Assembly (NCBI GenBank): GCA_035547395.1 | Contig: DASZVA010000011.1 | Coordinates: 62,001 to 126,000, forward strand | Length of the DNA stretch: 64,000 nucleotides | Direction of reading: 5' to 3' | DNA from: CALREJ01 sp035547395 | Lineage (GTDB): Bacteria; Patescibacteriota; Gracilibacteria; Peribacterales; Peribacteraceae | In this document: piece by piece, positions 7,840 through 15,950 of the stretch | Layout: each line of letters begins with the position of its first letter | Numbering within the stretch: the stretch's first letter is position 1 | Position numbers and translations under genes: made by a program | Notes under the pieces: generated by a model | Told to the model about the DNA's origin: nothing | The model's database searches: none | What the model saw: the letters and a program-made list of their open reading frames with translations, nothing else

Positions 7840-9118
7840 GCAGCATCCGCTGCGACTGCTGTGGCATAAGTCGAAGGCATTGGCAGCCGCCACCCGCTAC
7901 GGATTTCCCGCTCGCAAACTGACGGTGATCGGCATCACGGGAACAGACGGCAAGACGACGACGGTCGGCATGACGGCACATATTCTCCAACAAAACGGAG
8001 TCAAAGTCGGCGCACTCTCGACGGCATTCTTTCAGATCAATGAGGAAATCACCTGGAACGCCACGCAGAAGACGTCACCGTCGCCTTTTCTGATTCAGAA
8101 ATTTCTGAAGAGACTCGTGAATGAAGGCTGCACGCACGCGGTGCTCGAGTACTCATCACACGGCCTCGTTCAGGGCCGGACGACGTTCACCTATCCGCAG
8201 ATCGCCGGCATCACGAACATCAGCGAGGAACACCTCGATTACCACGGCACGATGAAGGAGTACATCCACGCGAAGAGTTTGCTCTTCCGGATGCTGAATG
8301 GTCGCGGCACGAAGGTGCTGCACGCGTCGGACGCAACGACTGAGTCCTTCATCCGCATCCGCACCGACTCCACCATTCTCTACGATCGCAAGCGACCCGT
8401 GGAAAAAAGCGACACGCAGCTGTGGCTCTCGGATATCCGCAACGACGCGCATCCGTCCGCAACCGTTCACAGTCAGCGCAATGCCTCGCCCGGCACCGCA
8501 CCGCTCAGTCTGAATGTCACCGGGGAATTCAATCTGGAGAACGCCCTCTGCGCCGTCGGTTGCAGTATGGCTGCAGGCATTGATCTGCAACGTGCGACGG
8601 AGGCGTTGAAAACCTTCATGGGAATCCCCGGCCGCATGGAAATGATTGATGAAGGACAGGATTTTTCCGTCTACGTTGATTTCACAGTCACGCCGCAATC
8701 GTACGAAAAAACACTCTCGACACTGAAGAGCATGCTCAAGCCTGGGAAGAAATTGCTCGTGCTCACGGGCAGCTGCGGAGATCGCATGAAGGAAAAGCGT
8801 CCGATCGTGGGAAAAATCGTGAGCGAGTACGCGGATGTCACCGTCGTTACGAACGAAGATCCCTATACCGAAAATCCGGAAAAAATCATCGATGACGTGT
8901 GGGCCGGCATCGATCAGAAAAAGACCGACGCGCATCGCATCTTCGACCGCAGAGAAGCGATCGCATTTTTGCTGAAGCAAGCCAAGACCGGCGACATCGT
9001 GATCTTCTGCGGCAAAGGCAGCGACACGACGATGTGGACGAAGACCGGACAAATCCCCTGGAACGAGCGCGAGATCGTGCGTGATCTCTTGAAAACACAA
9101 AAAAGCCGCCCCAGTTGA
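7805..9118 (+). CDS. MurE-like Mur ligase (UDP-MurNAc-tripeptide synthetase-like)
   Basis: ATP-dependent amide ligase of the Mur family. At 437 aa it lacks most of the usual MurE N-terminal domain: the P-loop VIGITGTDGKTTT comes early (residues 41-53). Also visible are TNISEEHLDYHGT (about 138-150), the carbamoylated-Lys region HAKSLLF, the linker NLENALCAVG and GRMEMI. Two landmarks deviate. The family DYAHTP reads DFTVTP, so the His is Val, and the amino-acid-selecting DNPR segment reads EDPYTENP. Substrate identity (DAP, Lys or other) is therefore open. TATCCT (7791-7796) lies 8 nt before the ATG, and a further GTG lies 18 bp upstream. Confidence 0.82.
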   Translation: MSLKALKRLIPEQHPLRLLWHKSKALAAATRYGFPARKLTVIGITGTDGKTTTVGMTAHILQQNGVKVGALSTAFFQINEEITWNATQKTSPSPFLIQKFLKRLVNEGCTHAVLEYSSHGLVQGRTTFTYPQIAGITNISEEHLDYHGTMKEYIHAKSLLFRMLNGRGTKVLHASDATTESFIRIRTDSTILYDRKRPVEKSDTQLWLSDIRNDAHPSATVHSQRNASPGTAPLSLNVTGEFNLENALCAVGCSMAAGIDLQRATEALKTFMGIPGRMEMIDEGQDFSVYVDFTVTPQSYEKTLSTLKSMLKPGKKLLVLTGSCGDRMKEKRPIVGKIVSEYADVTVVTNEDPYTENPEKIIDDVWAGIDQKKTDAHRIFDRREAIAFLLKQAKTGDIVIFCGKGSDTTMWTKTGQIPWNEREIVRDLLKTQKSRPS

Positions 9119-9134
9119 TGAAGGCTGGAGCGGC
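9099..9134 (-). terminator. Rho-independent terminator of the 57-aa gene
   Basis: On the minus strand a 10-bp GC-rich stem (GCCGCTCCAG...CTGGGGCGGC, one mismatch, loop about 10 nt) is followed by T6. It overlaps the 3' end of the MurE-like gene, whose last Lys-Lys-Ser codons form the A-run. Confidence 0.8.
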
Positions 9135-9139
9135 GCAGT

Positions 9140-9176
9140 CTCAGGACGGATGAATGATGAACGATCCGTCTCTGAG
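9140..9176. other. Long hairpin in the 3' untranslated region of the 57-aa gene
   Basis: Arms CTCAG-ACGGAT and ATCCGT-CTGAG pair around a loop of about 12 nt, with one small internal loop. No T-run follows. On the minus strand it contains GACGGATCGT, a 10-mer repeated in the leader of the same gene. Confidence 0.65.
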
Positions 9177-9184
9177 TGTATGTC

Positions 9185-9358
9185 TCAGGCGTCCAATCGT
9201 CGTCCTTCCTTCACGAAATTGTATTCGAGGTAAGCGACGTAGAGAACGACACCGAGGGAACCGAGAAGGATGAAAGACAGGGGGAATAAATCCTCCGTCA
9301 GGAGGCGACCCATGATCTTCACGCCTTCGATAAATTCCACGATCGACTGATAGTTCAT
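9185..9358 (-). CDS. Single-span membrane microprotein (57 aa)
   Basis: A short protein with one hydrophobic helix (FPLSFILLGSLGVVLYVAYL, about residues 25-44), a basic C-terminal tail and a charged N-terminus. The start at 9358 is chosen over the ATG 13 codons upstream because AAAGGA lies 8 nt before it, one of the few Shine-Dalgarno-like sites here. The gene has a folded leader upstream, a second hairpin and a strong terminator downstream. I do not recognise the family. Size, hydrophobicity and RNA structure resemble type I toxin genes, but a small subunit or stress peptide is equally possible. Confidence 0.65.
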   Translation of the reverse strand: MNYQSIVEFIEGVKIMGRLLTEDLFPLSFILLGSLGVVLYVAYLEYNFVKEGRRLDA

Positions 9359-9376
9359 GACAATATCCTTTGTCCT

Positions 9377-9441
9377 GAGACTGTTAGCTGACATCAACGC
9401 ACGATCCGTCGTGCGATTCGTGATCTCAGCAGTACAGTCTC
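9377..9441 (-). ncRNA. Structured leader RNA upstream of the 57-aa gene
   Basis: Nested pairing over 65 nt: outer GAGACTGT with ACAGTCTC (8 bp), then CTGA with TCAG, then an inner perfect hairpin GCACGA-TCCG-TCGTGC (9399-9414). It ends about 19 bp before the start codon. It could be a cis-regulatory 5' leader of the microprotein or a separate small RNA. No known riboswitch class was recognised. Confidence 0.5.
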
Positions 9442-9540
9442 ACTGTATCGATTGAAAAACCGGGCAATCTCCGGCTGACCACAACCGATCTGCTATGCTG
9501 CAAAAAGGACAGTAAATTATTATCTCATAATTATTTAATT

Positions 9541-10185
9541 TTGTCTACTATCGTCATCGTGGGCATCGACGAGGCCGGACGGGGTCCTTTGGCGGGACCG
9601 GTCGTCGCGGGAGCCTGTCACATTCCCCTGCCGGTTTTTGGCAGACGAAAGCCATACGGCGCATGGTCGCCGTTCGCACGAAAGCGCACCCCGGACATCA
9701 TCATCGCAGACAGCAAAGCGCTGGGCGAAGATGGACGTGAGATTGCCTACGCATGGATCACCGAACACTGCGCATGGGGCATCGGCATGAGCTCGCAGGA
9801 AGAAATCGACGCCTATGGCATCCTGCAGGCGACGGAAAATGCGATGCAGCAGGCGCTCGCAATGGTGGCCGAGCGCATCACGCCGACCTACGTGCTCGTC
9901 GACGGCAACGATAAATTTTGGTTCGACTATCCGCACTCGTCGGTGGTACGCGGGGACGACAAAGAACCGACCATCGCCGCAGCGTCGATCCTCGCCAAAG
10001 TCACGCGCGACCGGCTGATGCTGGAATGTGCGACAGACTTCCCGCAGTACGGCTTCGAGCGGCACAAGGGATACGGATCGGAAGAGCACATCGCGGCAAT
10101 TAAAACCCACGGACCGTGTGCGCTTCACCGGAAAAGTTTTTTGAGAAATATTGTGCAGGAAGAATCACAAACAGTGTCATCCTGA
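9541..10185 (+). CDS. rnhB: Ribonuclease HII
   Basis: Cleaves RNA in RNA/DNA hybrids and starts ribonucleotide excision. 214 aa. The first acidic pair is in VGIDEAGRGPLAGP (Asp10, Glu11), the third acidic residue in VLVDGNDKF, and the distal motif in KVTRDRLM. The start is TTG at 9541. GTG at 9559, just before GIDEAGRG, is the alternative. TATGCT at 9494-9499 would give a leader of about 35 nt. The last codons run into a palindromic element, so the C-terminal tail is repeat-derived. Confidence 0.93.
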   Translation: MSTIVIVGIDEAGRGPLAGPVVAGACHIPLPVFGRRKPYGAWSPFARKRTPDIIIADSKALGEDGREIAYAWITEHCAWGIGMSSQEEIDAYGILQATENAMQQALAMVAERITPTYVLVDGNDKFWFDYPHSSVVRGDDKEPTIAAASILAKVTRDRLMLECATDFPQYGFERHKGYGSEEHIAAIKTHGPCALHRKSFLRNIVQEESQTVSS

Positions 10186-10262
10186 GCCCGACGAAGGAGA
10201 CACCGTGTCATGGTTTGTCGGGTTCTCGACTGCGCTCGAACTGATATTGCTCACCATGACGC
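10174..10262. repeat. REP-like palindromic element
   Basis: Begins GTGTCATCCTGAGCCCG and ends CTCACCATGAC. Internal half-palindromes (TGTCATGG, TTCGACTGCGCTCGAA-like) match other copies at 50828, 57177 and 58054. It overlaps the last four codons of rnhB. Confidence 0.6.
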
Positions 10263-10263
10263 C

Positions 10264-10298
10264 TTTCATTTTCAATTTCCCATTTTCAATTTTCTCCT
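10264..10298. repeat. Simple-word arm (ATTTTCAATTTTC word)
   Basis: Degenerate tandem of ATTTTCAAT/TTCCC. The same word forms a hairpin at 14699-14787 and a single arm inside the hydrolase gene at about 34997-35027. It supplies the last eight or so codons of lgt on the minus strand. Confidence 0.55.
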
Positions 10299-11069
10299 CC
10301 CCGTCCACCACCACAGAAGCGCGGCGATGAGCAGAAGCGGAATCGTGAGCCACTGTCCTTCGCTCAGCGTGATATGCGCGAAGGTGTAGTAGAGACCGTT
10401 TTGTTCGCGGATGAATTCGATGAAGAAGCGGATGAATCCGTAGAGGAACAAAAAGAGCACCATCGTGCGGCCGGGACGAACGGGTTGTACACGCGTGAGA
10501 TGCACGTACAGAAGCAACGCATTGATCATCTGCAAGCCGAAGTCATAGAACTGAATCGGGTGGCGCTTGCCAACCGCACCCGGAAAATACATACCCCACG
10601 GGAGCGTCGTCACCGTGCCGTAGAGTTCCTGATTGATGAAGTTGCCGATGCGGCCGAGTCCCAGGCCGATTGCGACGGGAATCACGACGATGTCGGCGAT
10701 GGTGAGCAAGTCATCGAGCCCGCGCTTGCGCAGCACGATCCAGAGCGCGATCGCGACGCCGATGAAACCGCCGTGCGATGCCATGCCCCCGTTCCAGACG
10801 GCGAAAATGTCGAGCGGATGCTGCAGGTAATAAAGAGGCGCGTAGAAGAGGACGTATCCAAGCCGCCCGCCGACGATCACACCGATGACCGCAGCAGACA
10901 GGATTCCCGCCCACTCGTCGCGCGAAAGCTGCAGGTTTCTTTTCCTCTGCAAAAACGGCAGCAGAAACCACGCGATAATAAATGCGAGCAGATACAGAAG
11001 ACCGTACCAGTGCACCGGAAAACCGAAGAGATCAATGGCGACGGTGCGTGAGGGAAACAGCTGAATCAT
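10272..11069 (-). CDS. lgt: Prolipoprotein diacylglyceryl transferase
   Basis: Transfers diacylglycerol from phosphatidylglycerol to the lipobox Cys of prolipoproteins at the membrane. 265 aa with about seven membrane helices. Family motifs are HWYGLLYLLAF (about 20-30), GGRLGYVLFY, NGGMASHGGFIG (about 94-105) and the signature GRIGNFINQELYG (about 140-152), followed by HPIQFYD. Several lipoproteins with clear lipoboxes in this window would be its substrates. TACACT (11081-11076) ends 6 nt before the ATG. The final residues RRKLKMGN are encoded by a simple-word repeat. Confidence 0.95.
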   Translation of the reverse strand: MIQLFPSRTVAIDLFGFPVHWYGLLYLLAFIIAWFLLPFLQRKRNLQLSRDEWAGILSAAVIGVIVGGRLGYVLFYAPLYYLQHPLDIFAVWNGGMASHGGFIGVAIALWIVLRKRGLDDLLTIADIVVIPVAIGLGLGRIGNFINQELYGTVTTLPWGMYFPGAVGKRHPIQFYDFGLQMINALLLYVHLTRVQPVRPGRTMVLFLFLYGFIRFFIEFIREQNGLYYTFAHITLSEGQWLTIPLLLIAALLWWWTGRRKLKMGN

Positions 11070-11090
11070 GCGAAGAGTGTACCGCTCTAT

Positions 11091-12539
11091 TTATTTGCAG
11101 ACCACCTTATACAACGCGTCCGTCTGCCTGCTGAAACAGGAATCGGCAAGGAAGGAGTCCGCGAAGGCGCCGTAGTAATTGCGGAAGTATGGAGAAATGT
11201 AGACGTACGTGTCGTTGCCGAGCGGCTGCAGCAAATGGAGACGATCCGTATGCGATCCCACAATGAATGTTTTCCATTGATCATACGACCATGTGGTTTC
11301 AAAAAGTCCGGGTCCCGCGACGTGCGCGTACGGCAGCCATCCCTGCAAAAACGGAGGCGACTGGTTTTCGGGATCGATAATCGTGGCGCCCGGGGGGACG
11401 ATCTCCGCGAGCGCCGGCAGCGTCGCATAGGTCGCGGCATCAATGGCGGGCTTGCGCGTTGCAATCGTGATCGAGGTCACGATCAGCTGAATGCCGACGG
11501 CCAGAACGAGGACGCTGCGCGCGATGAACTGCGGGTAACGCTTCCAGAAAAAATGGATGGCGATCGCCGCAAACGGCAGCAAAAAGAAATCAAGCTGGAG
11601 GAAAAACCTCCGGAAGAAAAACAGCCGGAGCGACACGAAGAGAAGACACCACAGCACGCTCCACTGCCACAACGTGAATCGCTCGCGCTTCAGACTGACG
11701 AGAAGTCCGACGGCACCGAGCGCCAGCAGAATGCCCGACGTGCTGAGATAGAAACTCGCCGGCGGAAAATTGCCGCCCGGACTCCCCTCGCCCGCAAACA
11801 GTTCCGGCAGGTTTTGCATCACCGCTTCCTTCCAGACCGGCAGATACCACAGCAGCCCGACTGCAAGCACGATGACGCCGCCGATGAGCGGCAGCAGAAT
11901 CTCGCGCGGAAATCGCCGCTCAAAAATCCAAGCCTTGAACAACCCGACGATCACCCAGGAACCGAACGCCAGCCCGAACAGAAGCCCCGTTTGATGGTGG
12001 GTCGCGACCGTCAGTATGCCCGTGATAACCGCGATCCAGGATCTGCGTTCCAGCAGATGATACGTGAGAACGCACCAAAAGAGAGATGCGAGCGTCTTCC
12101 AGTACATCGCGGCAAAACCGTCGAAATACGCGACGGACAGAAGCGCCGCGAGCATCGTGAGCAGCCCCACGGTCTTCCCCTCCCTACGCATCATCACCCA
12201 TCCGAGAAGGATCGCCAGAAACACGGGAAACAGATTCCAGATCCAGCCGATCAGCCAGTCGGCGGGAATCCCCAGCCGGATGAGAATCGTCGTCACGAAA
12301 AAGAGGCCGAGCGGGTGTCCTTTGGCCCATGCGGGAAGCGCGACGACGTCAAACGGCGGAAACCCGTCGGCATGGCGCACGAACAGATAGCGATAGATGC
12401 CGACGTCGTAGCCGAGCGGAATATGATAGACAAAAAGCGGCCAGATACATTTGATCAGAAGCGCGAATGAGAGCAGCGCAAACAGAATGAGAGAGCGCTG
12501 CCGCTGAGGAAGGGATGTCCACATGCGCGTACCGTGCAT
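11091..12539 (-). CDS. Polytopic membrane protein, glycosyltransferase-like (GT-C/PMT style)
   Basis: 482 aa with roughly ten hydrophobic helices and a C-terminal extracellular-like part. The pattern IPLGYDVGIYRYLF in the first loop is typical of GT-C enzymes that carry an acidic residue there, and HHQTGLLFG lies in a middle loop. It probably transfers sugar from a lipid-phosphate donor, but this rests on topology and position behind two glycosyltransferases. The upstream open frame (to 13106) is a shadow of the neighbouring gene. TACGCT ends 7 nt before the ATG at 12539, which fixes the start. Confidence 0.7.
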   Translation of the reverse strand: MHGTRMWTSLPQRQRSLILFALLSFALLIKCIWPLFVYHIPLGYDVGIYRYLFVRHADGFPPFDVVALPAWAKGHPLGLFFVTTILIRLGIPADWLIGWIWNLFPVFLAILLGWVMMRREGKTVGLLTMLAALLSVAYFDGFAAMYWKTLASLFWCVLTYHLLERRSWIAVITGILTVATHHQTGLLFGLAFGSWVIVGLFKAWIFERRFPREILLPLIGGVIVLAVGLLWYLPVWKEAVMQNLPELFAGEGSPGGNFPPASFYLSTSGILLALGAVGLLVSLKRERFTLWQWSVLWCLLFVSLRLFFFRRFFLQLDFFLLPFAAIAIHFFWKRYPQFIARSVLVLAVGIQLIVTSITIATRKPAIDAATYATLPALAEIVPPGATIIDPENQSPPFLQGWLPYAHVAGPGLFETTWSYDQWKTFIVGSHTDRLHLLQPLGNDTYVYISPYFRNYYGAFADSFLADSCFSRQTDALYKVVCK

Positions 12540-12571
12540 GGCCTCTAGCGTACGTTTTTTTGATGACGGAG

Positions 12572-13660
12572 TCACGATCCCTGTTGCGTGAGATGAGATA
12601 GCAGCGTTCGTCGCAAGGCGTCGCGTGCCTGCATCGACCCGAATCGCGACGAGACGGTCCCACGCGCGGCATTCCCGAGACGACGAGCCGCGTCCGGGTC
12701 GCGCAGCAGCCGCAGGATCGCATCCGCGAACGCGTCCGCATCCCCCGCGGCAACCCGCAGCCCGTTTTGTTCCGGCTCCAGGAAAAAACGCAAACCCGGC
12801 GCATCGCTCACGACTGCCGCGCATCCCCGGCTCATGGCGGCGACGCTCGCGAGCGAAAATCCTTCCAGATACGATGTGGTGATCGCGATCGCGGATCGGT
12901 CCCATAATGTCAGAAGATCGTCGTAGGTCATATGCGACTGCCAATCGATGGATGCGCGAACGTCTTTTGGAAGCGCTGTGAGCAGCCGCCGGCCGGGGCC
13001 GTCTCCGACGAGCGACAATCGTGCGGCGGGAAACCGTGCGTGCACTTTTTGCCAGGCCTTCAGCAGAACGGGAATCCCCTTCCGCGGAATCAGACGCGCA
13101 ACGCACACGCAGAGCCCCGCTTCCTTCGGCGTCTCCGCCGCTGCATCAAAAGCAAAAGGAATGAGCACGTCCGCACTGAGTCCGTACTCCGTCTGCAAAA
13201 GTTCCCGCGTGTCCGGCGACACGCAGGAGATGCTGTCCGCACGGTGCAGCATCCGCCGTTCGAGCGGCATGAAGACGCGCTTCCATCGCTCACCGGGAAC
13301 CATCCGGCTTTGCGCGGCATAGAGATGATCGGCGATCGCATGTACCTTGCAGCGCCGCGGCCACGCGAGCAGAAAGACGCCGCCGGGCCCGACAGGAAGA
13401 ATGATGTCGGTGACGCGGCGCCTGCGCAAAACGAACGGAAGCAGAAACGGCAGCAGGAGCGAAAAGAGCATGTGCCCGCCTGCAAAACGCGTCACGGAAA
13501 GAGCTGCGACGGGCGCAAACGGAGACAAGATGTCCACGGAGACGCCTTCCTCTTTCAGATGATCCGCAATCCACTCCATGGCGCGCCCGAGTCCCCCGGA
13601 CGTGCCGTAATCCCAGCTCACAAGCAGGACGGATGTGCCGCTGGCTGCCCGTCTGTTCAT
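12572..13660 (-). CDS. Glycosyltransferase family 4 (GT-B) I
   Basis: 362 aa with the two-Rossmann GT-B layout. The N-terminal glycine loop is SWDYGTSGGLGRAMEW. The C-terminal donor domain shows VARLIPRKGIPVLLKAW, LVGDGPGRRLL and the acidic signature TSYLEGFSLASVAAMSRG (family E-x7-E). The start ATG at 13660 overlaps the stop of the upstream glycosyltransferase (ATGA), so the two are translationally coupled. Substrate unknown. The trio with the GT-C-like gene suggests a surface glycan or glycolipid pathway. Confidence 0.88.
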   Translation of the reverse strand: MNRRAASGTSVLLVSWDYGTSGGLGRAMEWIADHLKEEGVSVDILSPFAPVAALSVTRFAGGHMLFSLLLPFLLPFVLRRRRVTDIILPVGPGGVFLLAWPRRCKVHAIADHLYAAQSRMVPGERWKRVFMPLERRMLHRADSISCVSPDTRELLQTEYGLSADVLIPFAFDAAAETPKEAGLCVCVARLIPRKGIPVLLKAWQKVHARFPAARLSLVGDGPGRRLLTALPKDVRASIDWQSHMTYDDLLTLWDRSAIAITTSYLEGFSLASVAAMSRGCAAVVSDAPGLRFFLEPEQNGLRVAAGDADAFADAILRLLRDPDAARRLGNAARGTVSSRFGSMQARDALRRTLLSHLTQQGS

Positions 13661-14694
13661 GAATGCACGGAGAAGACAGTATCCCGGTATGTCCGAAACA
13701 GCTCGGCCTCGTTGAAATGGCGCTCCGTACTGCGCCGCACGTCTTCCGCAGGCATCGGATGATGCAGCAGCCCGCCGATGACGCGCGCGCAATCAGCGGC
13801 GTCGCCGGGCGTAAAGAATTTTCCCGTCTCCCCCTCGCGCACGGCGTCGGTAATGCCCTGCAATCTGCTCGCCGCGACAGGCACACCCAGATTTCCGGCT
13901 TCTATGCATACGATGCCGAACCCTTCCATGTCGCCGGCAATCTCGACGTTCGGCATGACAAACACATCCGACTGCAGCAGAAGCGCATCACGCTCGCGGT
14001 CGTCAACCACTCCATGCAGGCGCAGATGCTGCGCAAGATGCAGGCGCACCGCGATCCGCCGGATCTCCTCCGCTTCGGGTCCGCCGCCGACAACGTGGTA
14101 CTGCAGAGCCGGAAACTCCTGGAGCAGCCGTGGCAAGACGCTCTCGATAAACCATGCGACGCCTTTGCGGGGAATCAGCCGCCCGACCGTGATGAGCATC
14201 GGCCCGCGTTCATGTGCGACACGCACGGGATCATCGGCACCGGATCGAATCCCATTTGCGATCACGACCAGCCGCTCACGAAGAACGCCGCGCCGCGCCG
14301 CCGCATCGGCCGTCGCCGTGCTGACGGCGCACACGCGATCGGCAGCAGGCAAAAAATGCCGGATCATCCACTGATACCACGGCTTCGGATACAGCACGTC
14401 GAGCCCGTGCACCGTGACGGAGAGCCGCGCGCCCGTCAGTCGTTTGATGAGAACGCCCGGCACGATCAGCGACGCATCGCCGAGGTGCACCTGCGCCCCT
14501 CTGCCATAACGCACACCGGCAACGAGTGCGCGGCCAGCGAACACGGCGGAGGATACGGCGCCGCGTGCGGACGGATGCAAGACGATCGCATCATCGCCGT
14601 ATTCCTCTGACAGATACCGCGCGAAGTCACGACTGAAACGCTGCATGCCGCCGGTTCCATGCCAGGTGCGGGTGATAAAGATGATTTTCATCAT
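13657..14694 (-). CDS. Glycosyltransferase family 4 (GT-B) II
   Basis: 345 aa. The N-terminus IIFITRTWHGTGGMQRF is the acceptor-side glycine loop. The donor domain has ITVGRLIPRKGVAWFIE, YHVVGGGPEAEEI and the E-x7-E site DMEGFGIVCIEAGNLGVP. It is first gene of the glycosyltransferase unit. Two adjacent ATGs (14694, 14691) could serve as start, and no -10 hexamer lies close. It is divergent from tsaD across a simple-word hairpin. Confidence 0.88.
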   Translation of the reverse strand: MMKIIFITRTWHGTGGMQRFSRDFARYLSEEYGDDAIVLHPSARGAVSSAVFAGRALVAGVRYGRGAQVHLGDASLIVPGVLIKRLTGARLSVTVHGLDVLYPKPWYQWMIRHFLPAADRVCAVSTATADAAARRGVLRERLVVIANGIRSGADDPVRVAHERGPMLITVGRLIPRKGVAWFIESVLPRLLQEFPALQYHVVGGGPEAEEIRRIAVRLHLAQHLRLHGVVDDRERDALLLQSDVFVMPNVEIAGDMEGFGIVCIEAGNLGVPVAASRLQGITDAVREGETGKFFTPGDAADCARVIGGLLHHPMPAEDVRRSTERHFNEAELFRTYRDTVFSVHS

Positions 14695-14698
14695 CCGA

Positions 14699-14787
14699 TT
14701 GAAAATTGATAATTGAAAATGAAAAATTGCAACCTCGGACTATCAGCATACAATAATTTTCAATTTTCCCTTTTCCATTTTCAATTC
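14699..14787. repeat. Simple-sequence inverted repeat (GAAAATTG word)
   Basis: Left arm 14699-14730 is tandem GAAAATTG/GATAATTG. Right arm 14751-14787 is CAATTTTC/CCATTTTC, its reverse complement. The 20-nt spacer is unrelated. It occupies nearly the whole divergent gap between the glycosyltransferase gene and tsaD. Confidence 0.75.
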
Positions 14788-14791
14788 ACGC

Positions 14792-15823
14792 ATGCGTGTG
14801 CTCGCCATCGAATCATCGTGCGACGAAACATCCATTGCCATCGTGGAGGACGGAACAGTCGTACGCAGCAACATCATCGCCACATCGGCAGCAGCATTCC
14901 AGGCCTCCGGCGGTGTGATTCCGGAGGAGGCCGCGCGCAAGCAGGTCGAAAGTATTTTGCCCGTTTTGAAGCAGGCGTTCGTCGACGGGCTGACATGGAA
15001 CGACATCGATGCGGTTGCCGTGACCAAAGGTCCGGGGCTGCTGGGATCACTGCTCGTGGGAACGGTCACCGCAAGAGCTATAGCGAGCGTGCACGGCAAA
15101 CCGCTCTTCGGCATTCATCACACCCTCGGACATCTGAGCTCTACATGGCTGGATACCGCTGCCGACGATGCGCCGCAATTCCCCATCATCACGCTGTCGG
15201 CATCCGGCGGACACACGGAGTTGTGGTATCGCGTAAGTCATACACAGGGATCGCTCATCGGCCGCACCAGAGACGATGCCGCGGGCGAAGCGTATGACAA
15301 AGGCGCGGTGCTGCTCGGGCTCCCCTATCCGGGCGGACCCTCGATCGGCAAATCGGCGATGGAAGGCAACCCGAATGCATATGAGCTTCCAATGCCGCTC
15401 AAGAAAGAAGACACGCTCGACTATAGTTTCTCGGGACTCAAGACCGCGCTGCGGTACCTGCTGCGTGATGATCCGTCCGCGAAGGACCGCATCAACGATG
15501 TAGCGGCGTCATTCCAGGCTGCCATCAATCTGCATCTTGTGGAGCGCATCAAGAAGGCATTGGGGAAATATCCGGACGTACGCGAGGTGCACATCGTCGG
15601 CGGCGTCTCCGCCAATACGGAGCTGCGAAAGTTGGCGCAGGAAGTGTGCGGGAACGGCGTCACCGTGCGCTTCCCCAAGACCATCCGCTACTGCACGGAT
15701 AACGCGGCGATGATCGCGTCGGCCGCCTACTTCCTTCAAAAGGAACTGCCGGACATCGCGGTAAAATCATTTGAAACGGAGGCTTCGCTCCCTCTGACGG
15801 AGGCGGTCCACACAATGGCGTAG
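14792..15823 (+). CDS. tsaD: tRNA N6-threonylcarbamoyladenosine transferase TsaD
   Basis: Transfers threonylcarbamoyl to A37 of ANN-decoding tRNAs. 343 aa, normal length. Visible are AIESSCDETSIAIVEDG (about 5-21), the metal ligands in IHHTLGHLSS (about 109-118), SASGGHTELW, the DKGAVLLGLPYPGGP block and the ATPase-fold VGGVSANTELR near 270. RYCTDNAAMIA near the C-terminus carries the third metal ligand. No Shine-Dalgarno is visible; TACAAT lies about 40 nt upstream within the repeat spacer. Confidence 0.97.
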   Translation: MRVLAIESSCDETSIAIVEDGTVVRSNIIATSAAAFQASGGVIPEEAARKQVESILPVLKQAFVDGLTWNDIDAVAVTKGPGLLGSLLVGTVTARAIASVHGKPLFGIHHTLGHLSSTWLDTAADDAPQFPIITLSASGGHTELWYRVSHTQGSLIGRTRDDAAGEAYDKGAVLLGLPYPGGPSIGKSAMEGNPNAYELPMPLKKEDTLDYSFSGLKTALRYLLRDDPSAKDRINDVAASFQAAINLHLVERIKKALGKYPDVREVHIVGGVSANTELRKLAQEVCGNGVTVRFPKTIRYCTDNAAMIASAAYFLQKELPDIAVKSFETEASLPLTEAVHTMA

Positions 15824-15824
15824 C

Positions 15825-15915
15825 ATCCTTCGTGGCTCCGGATCTCACAGTGAGGTGCGAATGAGGCGCAAGCTGAATGAGCCACGAACCATCACGCGGA
15901 GCACTCAGGATGACA
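15825..15915. repeat. REP-like palindromic element
   Basis: Shares GTGAGGTGCGA and GAGCCACGAACCATCAC with the element at 57177-57276. It begins with a CCTTCGTGGCTC half-site and ends ACTCAGGATGAC. It starts right after the tsaD stop. Confidence 0.6.
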
Positions 15916-15950
15916 CATATATATACAAGCGCTACGATGATTCCTGCCAT

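Noticed and set aside
12540..13106. N-terminal extension of the GT-C-like membrane protein (671 aa form)
   Set aside because: The extension is an Arg/Ser-rich frame shadow over the adjacent glycosyltransferase gene; TACGCT and the first membrane helix support the start at 12539.
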